In this document: piece after piece, positions 16,535-24,918 of the stretch
How the letters are laid out: each line of letters opens with the position of its first letter
Numbering within the stretch: the first letter of the stretch is position 1
Assembly (NCBI GenBank): GCA_044425705.1
Contig: JAWXVD010000029.1
Coordinates: 1-31,744 of the forward strand
DNA length: 31,744 nt
Direction of reading: 5' to 3'
Origin: JAWXVD01 sp044425705
Lineage (GTDB): Bacteria > Bacillota > Clostridia > Lachnospirales > Lachnospiraceae
The notes under the pieces: generated by a model
Seen by the model: the letters and a program-made list of their open reading frames with translations, nothing else
Told to the model about the DNA's origin: nothing
The model's database searches: none
Program-made: the position numbers and the translations under genes

Positions 16535-16855
16535 TTATTCCAGATTTGTTGTAGGATTAGGTGCGTCAATCATACCGATACGTTCGAAAACTAAGTCATA
16601 TCCATCATTACCATAATTTAAGGAACGATTGACACGGCTGATGGTAGCAGTAGATGCTCCTGTTTTTTCGGCAATTTCTAGATAAGTTTTGCGTGTTTTT
16701 AACATAGCAGCAACTTCGAATCGTTGAGAAAGTGACAATAATTCATTTACTGTGCACAAATCTTCAAAGAAATTATAACATTCATTTTTATCTTTTAGAG
16801 ACATAACGGCTTCAAAAAGATAATCTACAGAATCTGTTTTTATTTTTTTATTCAT
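16535..16855 (-). CDS. YerC/TrpR-like transcriptional regulator
   Basis: A 106-residue DNA-binding protein of the TrpR superfamily, YerC/YecD branch. The helix-turn-helix is TYLEIAEKTGASTATISRVNR followed by SLNYG, and the upstream helices (YLFEAVMSLKDKNECYNFFEDLCT, then ELLSLSQRFEVAAML) are the family core. Targets of this branch are not settled; it lacks evidence for tryptophan binding. ATG 16855 is chosen because AAAGGGTG precedes it and MNKKIKTDSVDYLF is the family start; an in-frame codon further upstream would add 22 residues of poor sequence. Confidence 0.9.
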   Translation of the reverse strand: MNKKIKTDSVDYLFEAVMSLKDKNECYNFFEDLCTVNELLSLSQRFEVAAMLKTRKTYLEIAEKTGASTATISRVNRSLNYGNDGYDLVFERIGMIDAPNPTTNLE

Positions 16856-16911
16856 ATTTTCACCCTTTATTACATTATATTTTGTGTAGAAAACAACGTA
16901 TTTACAAGGAG

Positions 16912-16940
16912 ATTTTACCATACTAAAGTCCTAAAGTAAA
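16912..16940 (-). promoter_or_regulatory. Candidate yerC promoter
   Basis: On the minus strand TTTACT (16940-16935), a 17-base spacer and TAAAAT (16917-16912). It supports starting translation at 16855 and not at the upstream codon, which the transcript would barely contain. Confidence 0.55.
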
Positions 16941-17045
16941 GGGAAGTTATGAAAACTTATGAATAGGTACAAATTGTTGTTAATTTTTTTATATAATACT
17001 ACTGAAATGTAATTTTTTTTATAAAAATATTAGGAGATTATAAGG

Positions 17046-17113
17046 CTAGTACTTGCCTTGTGGTTTTCAATGCTATATAATGAGCTAGACAAGACTAGGT
17101 TTTGGAGGCCACA
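17046..17113 (+). other. Possible structured leader of the DUF1836 gene
   Basis: In the 300-base gap between yerC and the DUF1836 gene, CTAGTACTTG (17046-17055) pairs with CAAGACTAG (17090-17098) with one bulged A, and TTGTGG pairs with CCACAA nearby. A TATAAT at 16992-16997 could be the -10 of a promoter, though no good -35 is seen. I recognise no known riboswitch. Confidence 0.3.
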
Positions 17114-17156
17114 AATTAACTATAGGTATGGTATTTAAGAAAATATGGTGATGTAA

Positions 17157-17750
17157 ATGACAATTAATAAAGAAGATTTGATTAATAGTATTATGGAAAG
17201 TTTGGAAAGGATAAATTATATTGATCCTGACGATATTCCAAATATTGATTTATATATGGATCAAGTAACAACATTTATGGAAGAACGATTGAAGAAATCC
17301 ACGAGAAATCCAGACGATAAGGTGTTAACAAAAACCATGATTAACAATTATGCAAAAAATGATTTGTTGCCACCACCTGTTAAAAAGAAATACTCTAAAG
17401 ATCATATTATGATGTTGATTTTTATTTATTATTATAAAGGTGTGCTATCAATTAACGATATTCAAACCTTGTTTAAGCCGATTACAGATAATTTTTTTAA
17501 CACAGAAGAAGATTTTTCATTAGAAGATATTTATTCTGAAATTGTGCATATGGAAATCCAACAAATTGAAGGTATGCAAAAAGATATTGCAGGTAAGTTT
17601 AAAATAGCGGAAAGTACATTTTCAGAAGCGCCAGAAGAAAATAAGGAATTTTTGAAATTATTTTCTTTTGTTAGTTTATTAAGCTTTGATGTCTATGTTA
17701 AACAATTATTAATCGAAAAAATTATAGATGGATACAGAACAGAGGAATAA
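17157..17750 (+). CDS. DUF1836 domain protein
   Basis: A 197-residue protein of the DUF1836 family (YkrK-like in Bacillus). The segment LTKTMINNYAKNDLLPPP followed by KKKYSKDHIMMLIFIYYYK resembles a MerR-type winged helix-turn-helix, and ISINDIQ-like sequence follows (here LSINDIQTLFKPI), so a transcriptional role is plausible. The rest is helical and acidic, with no transmembrane segment. The ATG at 17157 has no strong ribosome binding site (GGTGATG nearby). A palindromic repeat begins two bases after the stop. Confidence 0.85.
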   Translation: MTINKEDLINSIMESLERINYIDPDDIPNIDLYMDQVTTFMEERLKKSTRNPDDKVLTKTMINNYAKNDLLPPPVKKKYSKDHIMMLIFIYYYKGVLSINDIQTLFKPITDNFFNTEEDFSLEDIYSEIVHMEIQQIEGMQKDIAGKFKIAESTFSEAPEENKEFLKLFSFVSLLSFDVYVKQLLIEKIIDGYRTEE

Positions 17751-17752
17751 AG

Positions 17753-17785
17753 GTTACTTTTTAAGGCTATACCGCAAAAAGTAAC
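17753..17785. repeat. Palindromic repeat with perfect 10-bp arms
   Basis: GTTACTTTTT (17753-17762) is the exact reverse complement of AAAAAGTAAC (17776-17785), followed by GAAT. It lies two bases after the DUF1836 stop, so it could end that transcript. Confidence 0.75.
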
Positions 17786-17856
17786 GAATAAAGAGTCACA
17801 ATTTCATAAATAAAACATATGTTATATCATCAGTCAATAAGGAGGAATATTCTATT

Positions 17857-18849
17857 ATGAAGAAGCTGATGATATTTTCATTGGTACTTACAATGGTGAT
17901 AAGCAGTATGTTAACTGGATGTGGTAGTACAGAAGAGGCAAAACTGGAAACAGTAGTATTAAACGAGGTGGCACATTCTATTTTTTATGCACCTTTATAT
18001 GTAGCTATTGAAAATGGCTACTTTGAAGACGAAGGAATAGAATTAGAGTTGGTTACTGGGTTTGGTGCAGATAAAACAATGACAGCATTGTTAACAGACG
18101 AAGCAGATATCGGCTTTATGGGACCCGAATCTACTATTTACACATATCTAGGAGGTGTAGATGATGTGGTGGTTAATTTTGCACAGTTAACACAAAGAGC
18201 AGGAAATTTCTTGGTAGCTAGGGAAGAAATTACAGATTTTTCTTGGTCGGATTTAGTAGGGGCTACGGTCATCGGTGGTCGTGCAGGCGGTATGCCTCAA
18301 ATGGTATTTGAATATATCTTAAAACAGAATAATTTAGTTATGGGTGAAGATTTAGTTGTTGACCAAAGTATTGATTTTGGAGCTACAGCGGCAGCATTCT
18401 CTGGGGGTTTTGGAGACTACACAGTTGAATTTGAACCTTATGCCACTTCCTTAGAGGAAATTGGAGACGGTTATGTAGTAGCTTCTTTAGGGGAAGAATC
18501 GGGCTATGTGCCATATACGGCTTTTAGTGCAAAAGAAAGCTATATGGAAGAGAATCCAGAAATTATGACAGCCTTTATCGCTGCAGTAAAAAAAGGTGTG
18601 GCTTACGTTGAGGAGCATACGGCGGAAGAGATTGCAGAAGTGATTCAACCACAATTTGAAGAAACAGAAACTTCATCCTTGACGGCAATTGTAGCTAGAT
18701 ATCAAGCACAAGATACATGGAAGGCAGATTTGGTTTTTGAAGAAGATGCATTTATCTTATTACAAAATATTTTAGAAGAAGCTGGTGAATTAGCCCAGCG
18801 TGTTCCTTATGAAGATTTGGTAACGACAGAATACGTGATAGAAGATTAA
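17857..18849 (+). CDS. ABC transporter substrate-binding lipoprotein (NMT1/SsuA-like)
   Basis: A 330-residue lipoprotein with a signal peptide and lipobox LTGC (C22). The mature part begins with the NMT1/THI5/SsuA pattern: HSIFYAPLYVAIENGYFEDEG, then DKTMTALLTDEADIGFMGPE. These periplasmic-type binding proteins deliver small molecules such as pyrimidines, sulfonates, nitrate or riboflavin-like compounds to an ABC permease; the ligand here cannot be read from sequence. The VIGGRAGGMPQMVFEYIL block is the usual second lobe entry. AAGGAGGAA precedes the ATG. No permease or ATPase gene is adjacent, so the partner must lie elsewhere. Confidence 0.9.
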   Translation: MKKLMIFSLVLTMVISSMLTGCGSTEEAKLETVVLNEVAHSIFYAPLYVAIENGYFEDEGIELELVTGFGADKTMTALLTDEADIGFMGPESTIYTYLGGVDDVVVNFAQLTQRAGNFLVAREEITDFSWSDLVGATVIGGRAGGMPQMVFEYILKQNNLVMGEDLVVDQSIDFGATAAAFSGGFGDYTVEFEPYATSLEEIGDGYVVASLGEESGYVPYTAFSAKESYMEENPEIMTAFIAAVKKGVAYVEEHTAEEIAEVIQPQFEETETSSLTAIVARYQAQDTWKADLVFEEDAFILLQNILEEAGELAQRVPYEDLVTTEYVIED

Positions 18850-18858
18850 AAGAGCGTA

Positions 18859-18914
18859 GTGTGAAAAATAAGATTTTTCACACGGCAATTTGTACCTTAC
18901 GGTCCAAAGTTGCC
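18859..18914. other. Two consecutive hairpins after the binding-protein gene
   Basis: GTGTGAAAAAT and ATTTTTCACAC (18859-18869, 18873-18883) form a perfect 11-bp stem on an AAG loop. GGCAATTTGTACC and GGTCCAAAGTTGCC (18884-18914) pair imperfectly right after it. There is no strong T run. The rest of the 354-base gap to the next gene holds the terminator at 18987 and a small palindrome at 19129. Confidence 0.5.
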
Positions 18915-18986
18915 AGACTGAGAGAAAAGGATGGTTATTAAAACGAAAGTATAAAAGTTATCATAAGGATTTATAAAATATAAAAT

Positions 18987-19034
18987 AAACCTACAAAGAA
19001 TTGCTGTAAAACAGTCCTTTGTAGGTTTGTTTTT
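18987..19034 (+). terminator. Intrinsic terminator
   Basis: AAACCTACAAAG (18987-18998) pairs exactly with CTTTGTAGGTTT (19017-19028), followed by GTTTTT. It ends the substrate-binding protein transcript. Confidence 0.85.
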
Positions 19035-19128
19035 ATGTTTAGGAAAAGTAAAAATTTCAGTTTTCTAGAGGTTTTTTTTCATGGTAAAGGTATCGACAGA
19101 AGATGGCTTTTAGGATATAATAAAGTTG

Positions 19129-19146
19129 TTTCAACATAGTTTGAAA
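19129..19146. promoter_or_regulatory. Small palindrome upstream of the SPFH gene
   Basis: TTTCAA and TTGAAA arms around CATAGT, followed by an AT-rich stretch with TATAAA. It may be an operator or part of a promoter region; the evidence is only the symmetry and position. Confidence 0.3.
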
Positions 19147-19203
19147 TAATGATTATAAAATTAAATTGAACATGAATATAATGAATGAAGGAGGAGTTTG
19201 AAA

Positions 19204-20226
19204 ATGGGTATTTTTTCGCAATTACCAGATATAGTTGAATGGAGTAATGTACAAGAGGGTGCTATTTTTTGGAAATGGCCAGCACAGGAAATTAAAAAAG
19301 GCTCTAAACTAGTGATCAGACCTGGTCAAGATGCAATTTTTTTATCACTAGGAGCAATTGAAGGTGTGTTTGAAGATGATGGAACATATGATATTGAATC
19401 AGAAATTATTCCTTTTTTATCTTCTCTCGCAGGATTTCAATTTGGATTTAAGACACCACTTCGTGCAGAAGTAGTATTTATTAATACAAAAGAATTATTG
19501 GTTCGTTGGGGTACAAAAAATGCAATTAATTTGCAAGCACCAGGGTTACCAGGTGGTATGCCAATTAGAGCTTTTGGTACATTTAGTTGTAGATGTAACA
19601 ATCATATTAATTTAATTGATACTATGGCGGGAATTGGGAATATTTTTACAGTAGAAGATGTCAAAGAGCGTATTATTTCAAATTTAAATCAGTTACTCAT
19701 GTCGTGGATTGGAAAAGTTGGACGTGATATGTTCAATTTGCAGATGGATGCACAAATGATTTCTGATGGAATCTTAAATGATTTGAATAAACAATTAGAA
19801 GGAATTGGAATTTTAATTACAGATTTCACTATTGAAAGCTTCTCTTATCCGGAAGAAATTCGTAAGATGCAAGAAAAAGCTGCTTCTCAAGCGATGGTAG
19901 GAGATGTGAATAAATATCAACAATTGGCTATGGCTGACTCTTTTGGAAAAGGTGGCGGTAGCAATATGGCAGCTGATATGGTAAGCATGCAGATGGGTAT
20001 GGCTATGGGACAGCAGATGGCACAACAGATGAATCCTATGTATCAAAACAATAATATGGGAGTAATGCATAATACGCAAGGCTCTCCAGTTGGTGTTGTG
20101 CAACAAGTGAATCAACAATCAGAACAACAAGCAGAAAATGGGAATGTGCCTAATTTCTGTCCAAACTGTGGTTCGAAAACAGGTGGAGCAAAATTCTGTG
20201 GCAATTGTGGTACTAAATTGGCATAG
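19204..20226 (+). CDS. SPFH domain protein with C-terminal zinc ribbon
   Basis: A 340-residue protein of the bacterial SPFH/'virion core protein-like' family (YdjI-like in Bacillus). Residues about 20-220 form the SPFH-like region (GAIFWKWPAQEIKKGSKLVI, PLRAEVVFINTKELLVRWGT, ITDFTIESFSYPEEI). Residues 250-310 are Met, Gln and Gly rich and probably disordered. The tail carries a double CxxC zinc ribbon: FCPNCGSK and FCGNCGTK. Relatives have been linked to membrane stress and phage-shock-like modules, but no such partner is adjacent. ATG 19204 fits GGAGGAG upstream; a TTG at 19198 is too close to it. Confidence 0.88.
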   Translation: MGIFSQLPDIVEWSNVQEGAIFWKWPAQEIKKGSKLVIRPGQDAIFLSLGAIEGVFEDDGTYDIESEIIPFLSSLAGFQFGFKTPLRAEVVFINTKELLVRWGTKNAINLQAPGLPGGMPIRAFGTFSCRCNNHINLIDTMAGIGNIFTVEDVKERIISNLNQLLMSWIGKVGRDMFNLQMDAQMISDGILNDLNKQLEGIGILITDFTIESFSYPEEIRKMQEKAASQAMVGDVNKYQQLAMADSFGKGGGSNMAADMVSMQMGMAMGQQMAQQMNPMYQNNNMGVMHNTQGSPVGVVQQVNQQSEQQAENGNVPNFCPNCGSKTGGAKFCGNCGTKLA

Positions 20227-20249
20227 TACTAGGAAGGTATAAATAGTAA

Positions 20250-22589
20250 ATGAGTATTTATGATACATTAAACGAAAAACAAAAAGAAGCGGTCTTTCAT
20301 ACAGAAGGACCTCTACTTCTTTTAGCGGGTGCAGGTAGTGGAAAAACGAGAGTCTTAACCCATCGCATTGCCTATATGATAGAAAATAATGGAGTGAATC
20401 CATGGAATATACTTGCCATTACATTTACCAATAAGGCAGCAGGAGAAATGAGAGAGCGTGTAGATCAAATTGTTGGATATGGTTCTGAAAGTATTTGGGT
20501 TTCCACATTTCATTCTACCTGTGTGAGAATTTTAAGAAGACATATTGACAGAATTGGATATGATACAAATTTTACTATTTATGATAGTGATGATCAAAAG
20601 ACAATTATGAAAGAGGTTTGCAAAAAACTTCAAATAGACACGAAAAAATTTAAAGAGAGAACTCTGTTAGGAGCTATTTCTTCAGCAAAAGATGAATTGA
20701 TTTCACCCATAGAATATCAGTTGAATGCCATGGGTGATTTTGGACTACAAAAGATTGCTGAGGTATACAAAGAATATCAAAGCATGTTGAATAGCAATAA
20801 TGCACTTGACTTTGATGACTTAATTGTAAAAACAATAGAATTATTTAAAGCTTGTCCAGAAATATTAGAAAATTACCAAGAGCGCTTTCGCTATATCATG
20901 GTTGATGAATATCAAGATACTAATACGGCACAATTTGAGTTGATTCGTTTACTTGCAGATAAATACAAAAATTTATGTGTAGTAGGTGATGATGACCAAT
21001 CTATTTATAAATTTAGGGGTGCCAATATTAATAATATTCTAGATTTTGAAAAAGTATATGGAAATGCATTAGTACTGAAATTAGAACAAAACTATCGCTC
21101 GACACAGAATATTTTAAATGCTGCTAATGGTGTCATTCAGAATAATATAGAAAGAAAAGAAAAATCTCTTTGGACAGATAAAGGAGATGGTAATCGTATC
21201 CATTTTCGACAATTTGACAATGCTTTTGAAGAGGCAGAATATATTGTTTCCAATATAGAAAAGAAGAAGAGAGATAGAATAACAGATTATGGTGATTGTG
21301 CTATTCTTTATAGAACAAATGCCCAATCCCGTATTTTAGAAGAACGCTTTGTGAGAGAAGGAGTACCTTATAATATTGTTGGAGGAACGAATTTTTATGC
21401 AAGACGAGAAATTAAAGATATATTGGCATATTTAAAAACCATCGACAATGGGAATGATGATCTACAAGTAAAGAGAATTATCAATGTGCCAAAACGTGGC
21501 ATTGGTGCTACTACCATTATGAGAGTACAAGAATATGCAAATGAAAATGAGATTAGTTTTTATGATGCATTAAAACAAGCAAAAGATATTGCAAGTATTG
21601 GAAAAAGTTATGTAAAATTAGAACCCTTTGTCAATATGATTCAAGTTTTCCGTTCTAAATTAGAATACTATGGATTAGAAGCTTTGATAAAAGATGTGAT
21701 AGAACAAACAGGCTATGTTCGTGTATTGGAAGAAAGCGATGATGAAGATGCAGAAGACAGAATCAATAATATTGATGAATTAATTAGTAAAATTGTTTCT
21801 TATGAAGAAGTACATGATGAACCAACTTTAAGCGAATTTTTAGAAGAAGTTGCTTTAGTGGCAGATATAGATAAATTAGAAGGTGATGATAACAAGGTTG
21901 TTATGATGACTTTGCATAGTGCCAAAGGTCTTGAATTTCCGAATGTTTATCTAGCAGGTTTAGAAGATGGGTTATTTCCAAGTTATATGACCATTGTGGC
22001 AGATGACCCAAAGGAGATTGAGGAAGAGAGACGTTTAGCTTATGTAGGAATTACTCGTGCCATGGACGATTTGACTATTACTTGTGCCAAGCAACGAATG
22101 ATACGCGGAGAAACACAGTACAATGCGGTAAGTAGATTTGTGAGAGAAATTCCTGAAGAATTGATGGATAATAAACCACAGAAAAGGAGAAACTACGGAA
22201 TAGACGAATACCCGAAAGATTCCGAAGTGAGTAAAACTTTTCATGCAAAACCATTTGGGGGCAATTTTACCAATCCATATGCTAGTAATACCAATGAAAA
22301 TTTGGGATATCAAAAGCCAAAGGCAATTGTAAAGAAAAAAACTACATCCATTGAAAATCAACCATTTATTACAAAAGGTGTAGGCGGGTTGACAGGAATT
22401 TCAAAAGGCATGCCAACATCAGATACCTTATCATATGGAGTTGGAGATCAAGTTCGTCATATAAAATATGGACTAGGGATTGTCACTAATATTGCATCTG
22501 GTCCAAGAGATTTTCAAGTTACAGTTGACTTTACAGGCGCAGGGCAAAAAGTTATGTATGCAGCTTTCGCTAAATTACAGAAAGTATAA
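20250..22589 (+). CDS. pcrA: ATP-dependent DNA helicase PcrA/UvrD
   Basis: A 779-residue superfamily 1A helicase. Motifs in order: Q-motif NEKQKEAV, Walker A AGAGSGKT (residues 26-33), ITFTNKAAGEMRER (Ia), VDEYQDTN (II), GDDDQSIYKFRGA (III), QNYRST (IV), TLHSAKGLEFPNVYL (V) and YVGITRA (VI). The C-terminal Tudor-like segment (VGDQVRHIKYGLGIVTNI to the end) is the part that binds RNA polymerase in studied PcrA proteins. It acts in nucleotide excision repair, removal of RecA filaments and relief of transcription-replication conflicts. It starts 23 bases after the SPFH gene and may share its transcript. Confidence 0.97.
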   Translation: MSIYDTLNEKQKEAVFHTEGPLLLLAGAGSGKTRVLTHRIAYMIENNGVNPWNILAITFTNKAAGEMRERVDQIVGYGSESIWVSTFHSTCVRILRRHIDRIGYDTNFTIYDSDDQKTIMKEVCKKLQIDTKKFKERTLLGAISSAKDELISPIEYQLNAMGDFGLQKIAEVYKEYQSMLNSNNALDFDDLIVKTIELFKACPEILENYQERFRYIMVDEYQDTNTAQFELIRLLADKYKNLCVVGDDDQSIYKFRGANINNILDFEKVYGNALVLKLEQNYRSTQNILNAANGVIQNNIERKEKSLWTDKGDGNRIHFRQFDNAFEEAEYIVSNIEKKKRDRITDYGDCAILYRTNAQSRILEERFVREGVPYNIVGGTNFYARREIKDILAYLKTIDNGNDDLQVKRIINVPKRGIGATTIMRVQEYANENEISFYDALKQAKDIASIGKSYVKLEPFVNMIQVFRSKLEYYGLEALIKDVIEQTGYVRVLEESDDEDAEDRINNIDELISKIVSYEEVHDEPTLSEFLEEVALVADIDKLEGDDNKVVMMTLHSAKGLEFPNVYLAGLEDGLFPSYMTIVADDPKEIEEERRLAYVGITRAMDDLTITCAKQRMIRGETQYNAVSRFVREIPEELMDNKPQKRRNYGIDEYPKDSEVSKTFHAKPFGGNFTNPYASNTNENLGYQKPKAIVKKKTTSIENQPFITKGVGGLTGISKGMPTSDTLSYGVGDQVRHIKYGLGIVTNIASGPRDFQVTVDFTGAGQKVMYAAFAKLQKV

Positions 22590-22750
22590 GGAAGATTAGA
22601 AGTTGTATAGTCACAGGTTATGTATGAAGGGCAATTTTTTAGGAAAATAAAAAAATAATGAAAATAAAAAAATTCGTGGCAATCATTAGGATAAAGTGGT
22701 ATGATAGTTGCAAAGATAATAAGTAAATATAGGAAAAGGTGGGTATGATT

Positions 22751-23089
22751 ATGAATAAAGTTGATGAAATGTTAGAAGTACTTAAAGAAAATACAAAAGC
22801 ATTAAAAAAAGCGAAAAGTAAAGATAATACACTCGTATGGATTTTTGCAATTATTGGTGGAATCGTAGCAATAGCAGGTATTGCTTATATGGCATATCGT
22901 TATTTTACGCCAGAATATGATGAAGATGAATTTGAAGATGACTTATTTGAAGATGATTTCGATGATGATTTTTTTGAAGATGAAGATGATGAAGATTTTT
23001 TCGAAGAGGACGATGATGTAATCGAATTGAAAGTGAAAGTACCTGCTGAAGAGAATAAAGAAGAAGCTACAGCAGAATCAGCAGAATAA
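22751..23089 (+). CDS. Small single-pass membrane protein with acidic tail
   Basis: 112 residues. An N-terminal amphipathic, lysine-rich helix (1-27) is followed by one transmembrane helix (about 28-50, VWIFAIIGGIVAIAGIAYMAY). The next segment (56-89) is made almost only of Asp, Glu and Phe, and an acidic C-terminus ends it. I recognise no named family; such proteins are common in Lachnospiraceae. ATG 22751 is chosen because AAAGGTGGG lies at a normal distance; ATG 22745 and GTG 22739 overlap that site. A TATGAT box at about 22700 may be its -10. A terminator follows, so it is probably monocistronic. Confidence 0.75.
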   Translation: MNKVDEMLEVLKENTKALKKAKSKDNTLVWIFAIIGGIVAIAGIAYMAYRYFTPEYDEDEFEDDLFEDDFDDDFFEDEDDEDFFEEDDDVIELKVKVPAEENKEEATAESAE

Positions 23090-23156
23090 AAATATGCGTT
23101 TGTTGTTATTTTGGTTAGTGATGGATATGAAGTAGGTAACTAGTTATAATAAAATC

Positions 23157-23186
23157 AGTGGAATGTGCATACATTCCACTTTTTTG
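23157..23186 (+). terminator. Terminator between the acidic membrane protein gene and rlmD
   Basis: AGTGGAATGT and ACATTCCACT form a perfect 10-bp stem on a GCAT loop, followed by six T residues. Only about 30 bases separate it from the next gene start, so transcription of rlmD must begin inside or just after it, or read through. Confidence 0.85.
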
Positions 23187-23215
23187 ATGAATAAAGAAAA
23201 GGAATGTGTTTTAAA

Positions 23216-24898
23216 ATGAAAAAAGGACAAGTGTTAACAGGAGTTGTAGAGAGAATAGATTTTCCAAATAAAGGGATTGTTAAAGTGGAAACAACTTTAG
23301 AAAATGGTGAGATCAAGCAGGAATTTTGTACTGTAAAAAATGCATTACCTGAACAAAGAGTTAAGTTTATGGTAAACAAGATGAGAAAAGGTAAGGGAGA
23401 GGGAAGACTTTTATCAGTAGAGGAAAATTCACCTATAGAAAACTCAGAGGTATGTCCACATTTTGGAATTTGTGGTGGCTGTACTTATGTTTCATTGCCA
23501 TATGAAGAACAATTAAAGATCAAGGGTGAACAAGTACAGAAAATATTAGATTCTGTTTTAGATAAACAAGATTCGTCACATCCTTATGTATATGAAGGAA
23601 TCAAAGGCAGTCCTGCACAGTACGAATACCGTAATAAAATGGAATATTCATTTGGTGATGAATTTAAAAATGGACCTTTAGCCCTGGGAATGCATAAAAG
23701 AGGAAGTTTTTATGATATTGTGAATGTGCCTGCCTGTCGCATTGTAGATGAAGATTATCGCCAAATTTTAAGTGCTACATTAACATATTTTAAAGAAAAA
23801 AATATACCATTTCGTCATAGAATGAGCCACGAAGGGTATTTGCGTCATTTGTTGGTTAGAAAAGCTGTAAAAACAGGAGAAATTTTAGTTGCTTTGATTA
23901 CAACTTCTCAACAAGATATTGATTTAACAGAATATAAAGAAATTTTGCTTGGCTTAGAATTGACAGGTAATATTGTTGGTATTTTACATACGAAAAATGA
24001 TTCTCTTGCAGACATCGTGCAAAGTGATGAAACCATTATTCTCTACGGTCAGGATTATTTCTTTGAAGAGTTAATGGGATTAAAATTCAAAATATCACAA
24101 TTTTCTTTCTTCCAGACAAATAGTTTGGGAGCAGAAGTGCTATATAGTACAGCAAGAGAGTTTATTGGTGATTTAGGTGTAGGTGAAAAAATCGTATATG
24201 ATTTATATAGTGGAACAGGAACGATCGCACAATTGATGGCACCAGTGGCTAAAAAAGTAATCGGTGTGGAAATTGTAGAAGAGGCAGTAGAAGCAGCTAA
24301 GAAAAACGCCCAAATGAATGGATTAACTAACTGTGAATTTATTGCAGGAGATGTATTAAAAGTATTAGATGACATTACAGAAAAACCAGATTTTATTATA
24401 CTAGATCCACCAAGAGATGGTATCCATCCGAAAGCTTTGAAAAAAATTATAGAATATAATATGGACAGATTGATCTATATTTCTTGTAAACCAACTAGTT
24501 TGGCGAGAGATTTGGAAGTATTTTTAGAGAATAATTATGTAGTGGAACGAGCAGTAGCAGTGGATCAATTCCCTTGGACGGCAAATGTGGAGACGGTATG
24601 TTTATTGTCCAAACTTAAATCAGACCATCATATTGAAGTAGAACTTAATATGGATGAGTTGGATTTAACATCTGCTGAGAGCAAAGCTACCTATGATGAA
24701 ATCAAAGCTTATGTACTTAAAAACAGTGGTATGAAAGTAACAAATCTATATATCGCACAGGTTAAAGATAAGATGGGAATTAAGGAACGTGTGAATTATC
24801 ATGTATCTAAGAAAGAAGATGTGAAAGTGCCACAATGTCCTGCTGACAAGGAAAAAGCAATATTAGAAGCTCTTGAACATTTTAATATGATTGAGTAA
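23216..24898 (+). CDS. rlmD: 23S rRNA (uracil-5-)-methyltransferase, RlmD/RlmCD type
   Basis: A 560-residue TrmA/RumA-family RNA m5U methyltransferase. An N-terminal TRAM-like domain (about 1-70) precedes an iron-sulfur motif with C80, C86, C89 (CPHFGICGGC) and C174 (VPACRIV). The SAM site is YDLYSGTGTIAQ, ILDPPRDGIHP follows, and the catalytic cysteine is in YISCKPTSLARDL. A C-terminal extension of about 90 residues after the catalytic domain (starting near DELDLTSAESKATYDEIK and ending VPQCPADKEKAILEAL) is shared by many clostridial members and repeats seen in mobile-element proteins. ATG 23216 gives the family start; ATG 23204 sits against the AAGGA site. Confidence 0.93.
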   Translation: MKKGQVLTGVVERIDFPNKGIVKVETTLENGEIKQEFCTVKNALPEQRVKFMVNKMRKGKGEGRLLSVEENSPIENSEVCPHFGICGGCTYVSLPYEEQLKIKGEQVQKILDSVLDKQDSSHPYVYEGIKGSPAQYEYRNKMEYSFGDEFKNGPLALGMHKRGSFYDIVNVPACRIVDEDYRQILSATLTYFKEKNIPFRHRMSHEGYLRHLLVRKAVKTGEILVALITTSQQDIDLTEYKEILLGLELTGNIVGILHTKNDSLADIVQSDETIILYGQDYFFEELMGLKFKISQFSFFQTNSLGAEVLYSTAREFIGDLGVGEKIVYDLYSGTGTIAQLMAPVAKKVIGVEIVEEAVEAAKKNAQMNGLTNCEFIAGDVLKVLDDITEKPDFIILDPPRDGIHPKALKKIIEYNMDRLIYISCKPTSLARDLEVFLENNYVVERAVAVDQFPWTANVETVCLLSKLKSDHHIEVELNMDELDLTSAESKATYDEIKAYVLKNSGMKVTNLYIAQVKDKMGIKERVNYHVSKKEDVKVPQCPADKEKAILEALEHFNMIE

Positions 24899-24918
24899 TG
24901 GGAAAGAAGGGAATTTAA

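Noticed and set aside
16856..16921. N-terminal extension of the YerC-like protein
   Set aside because: The candidate promoter at 16912-16940 would place its start codon at or before the transcript start, and the residues are not family-like.
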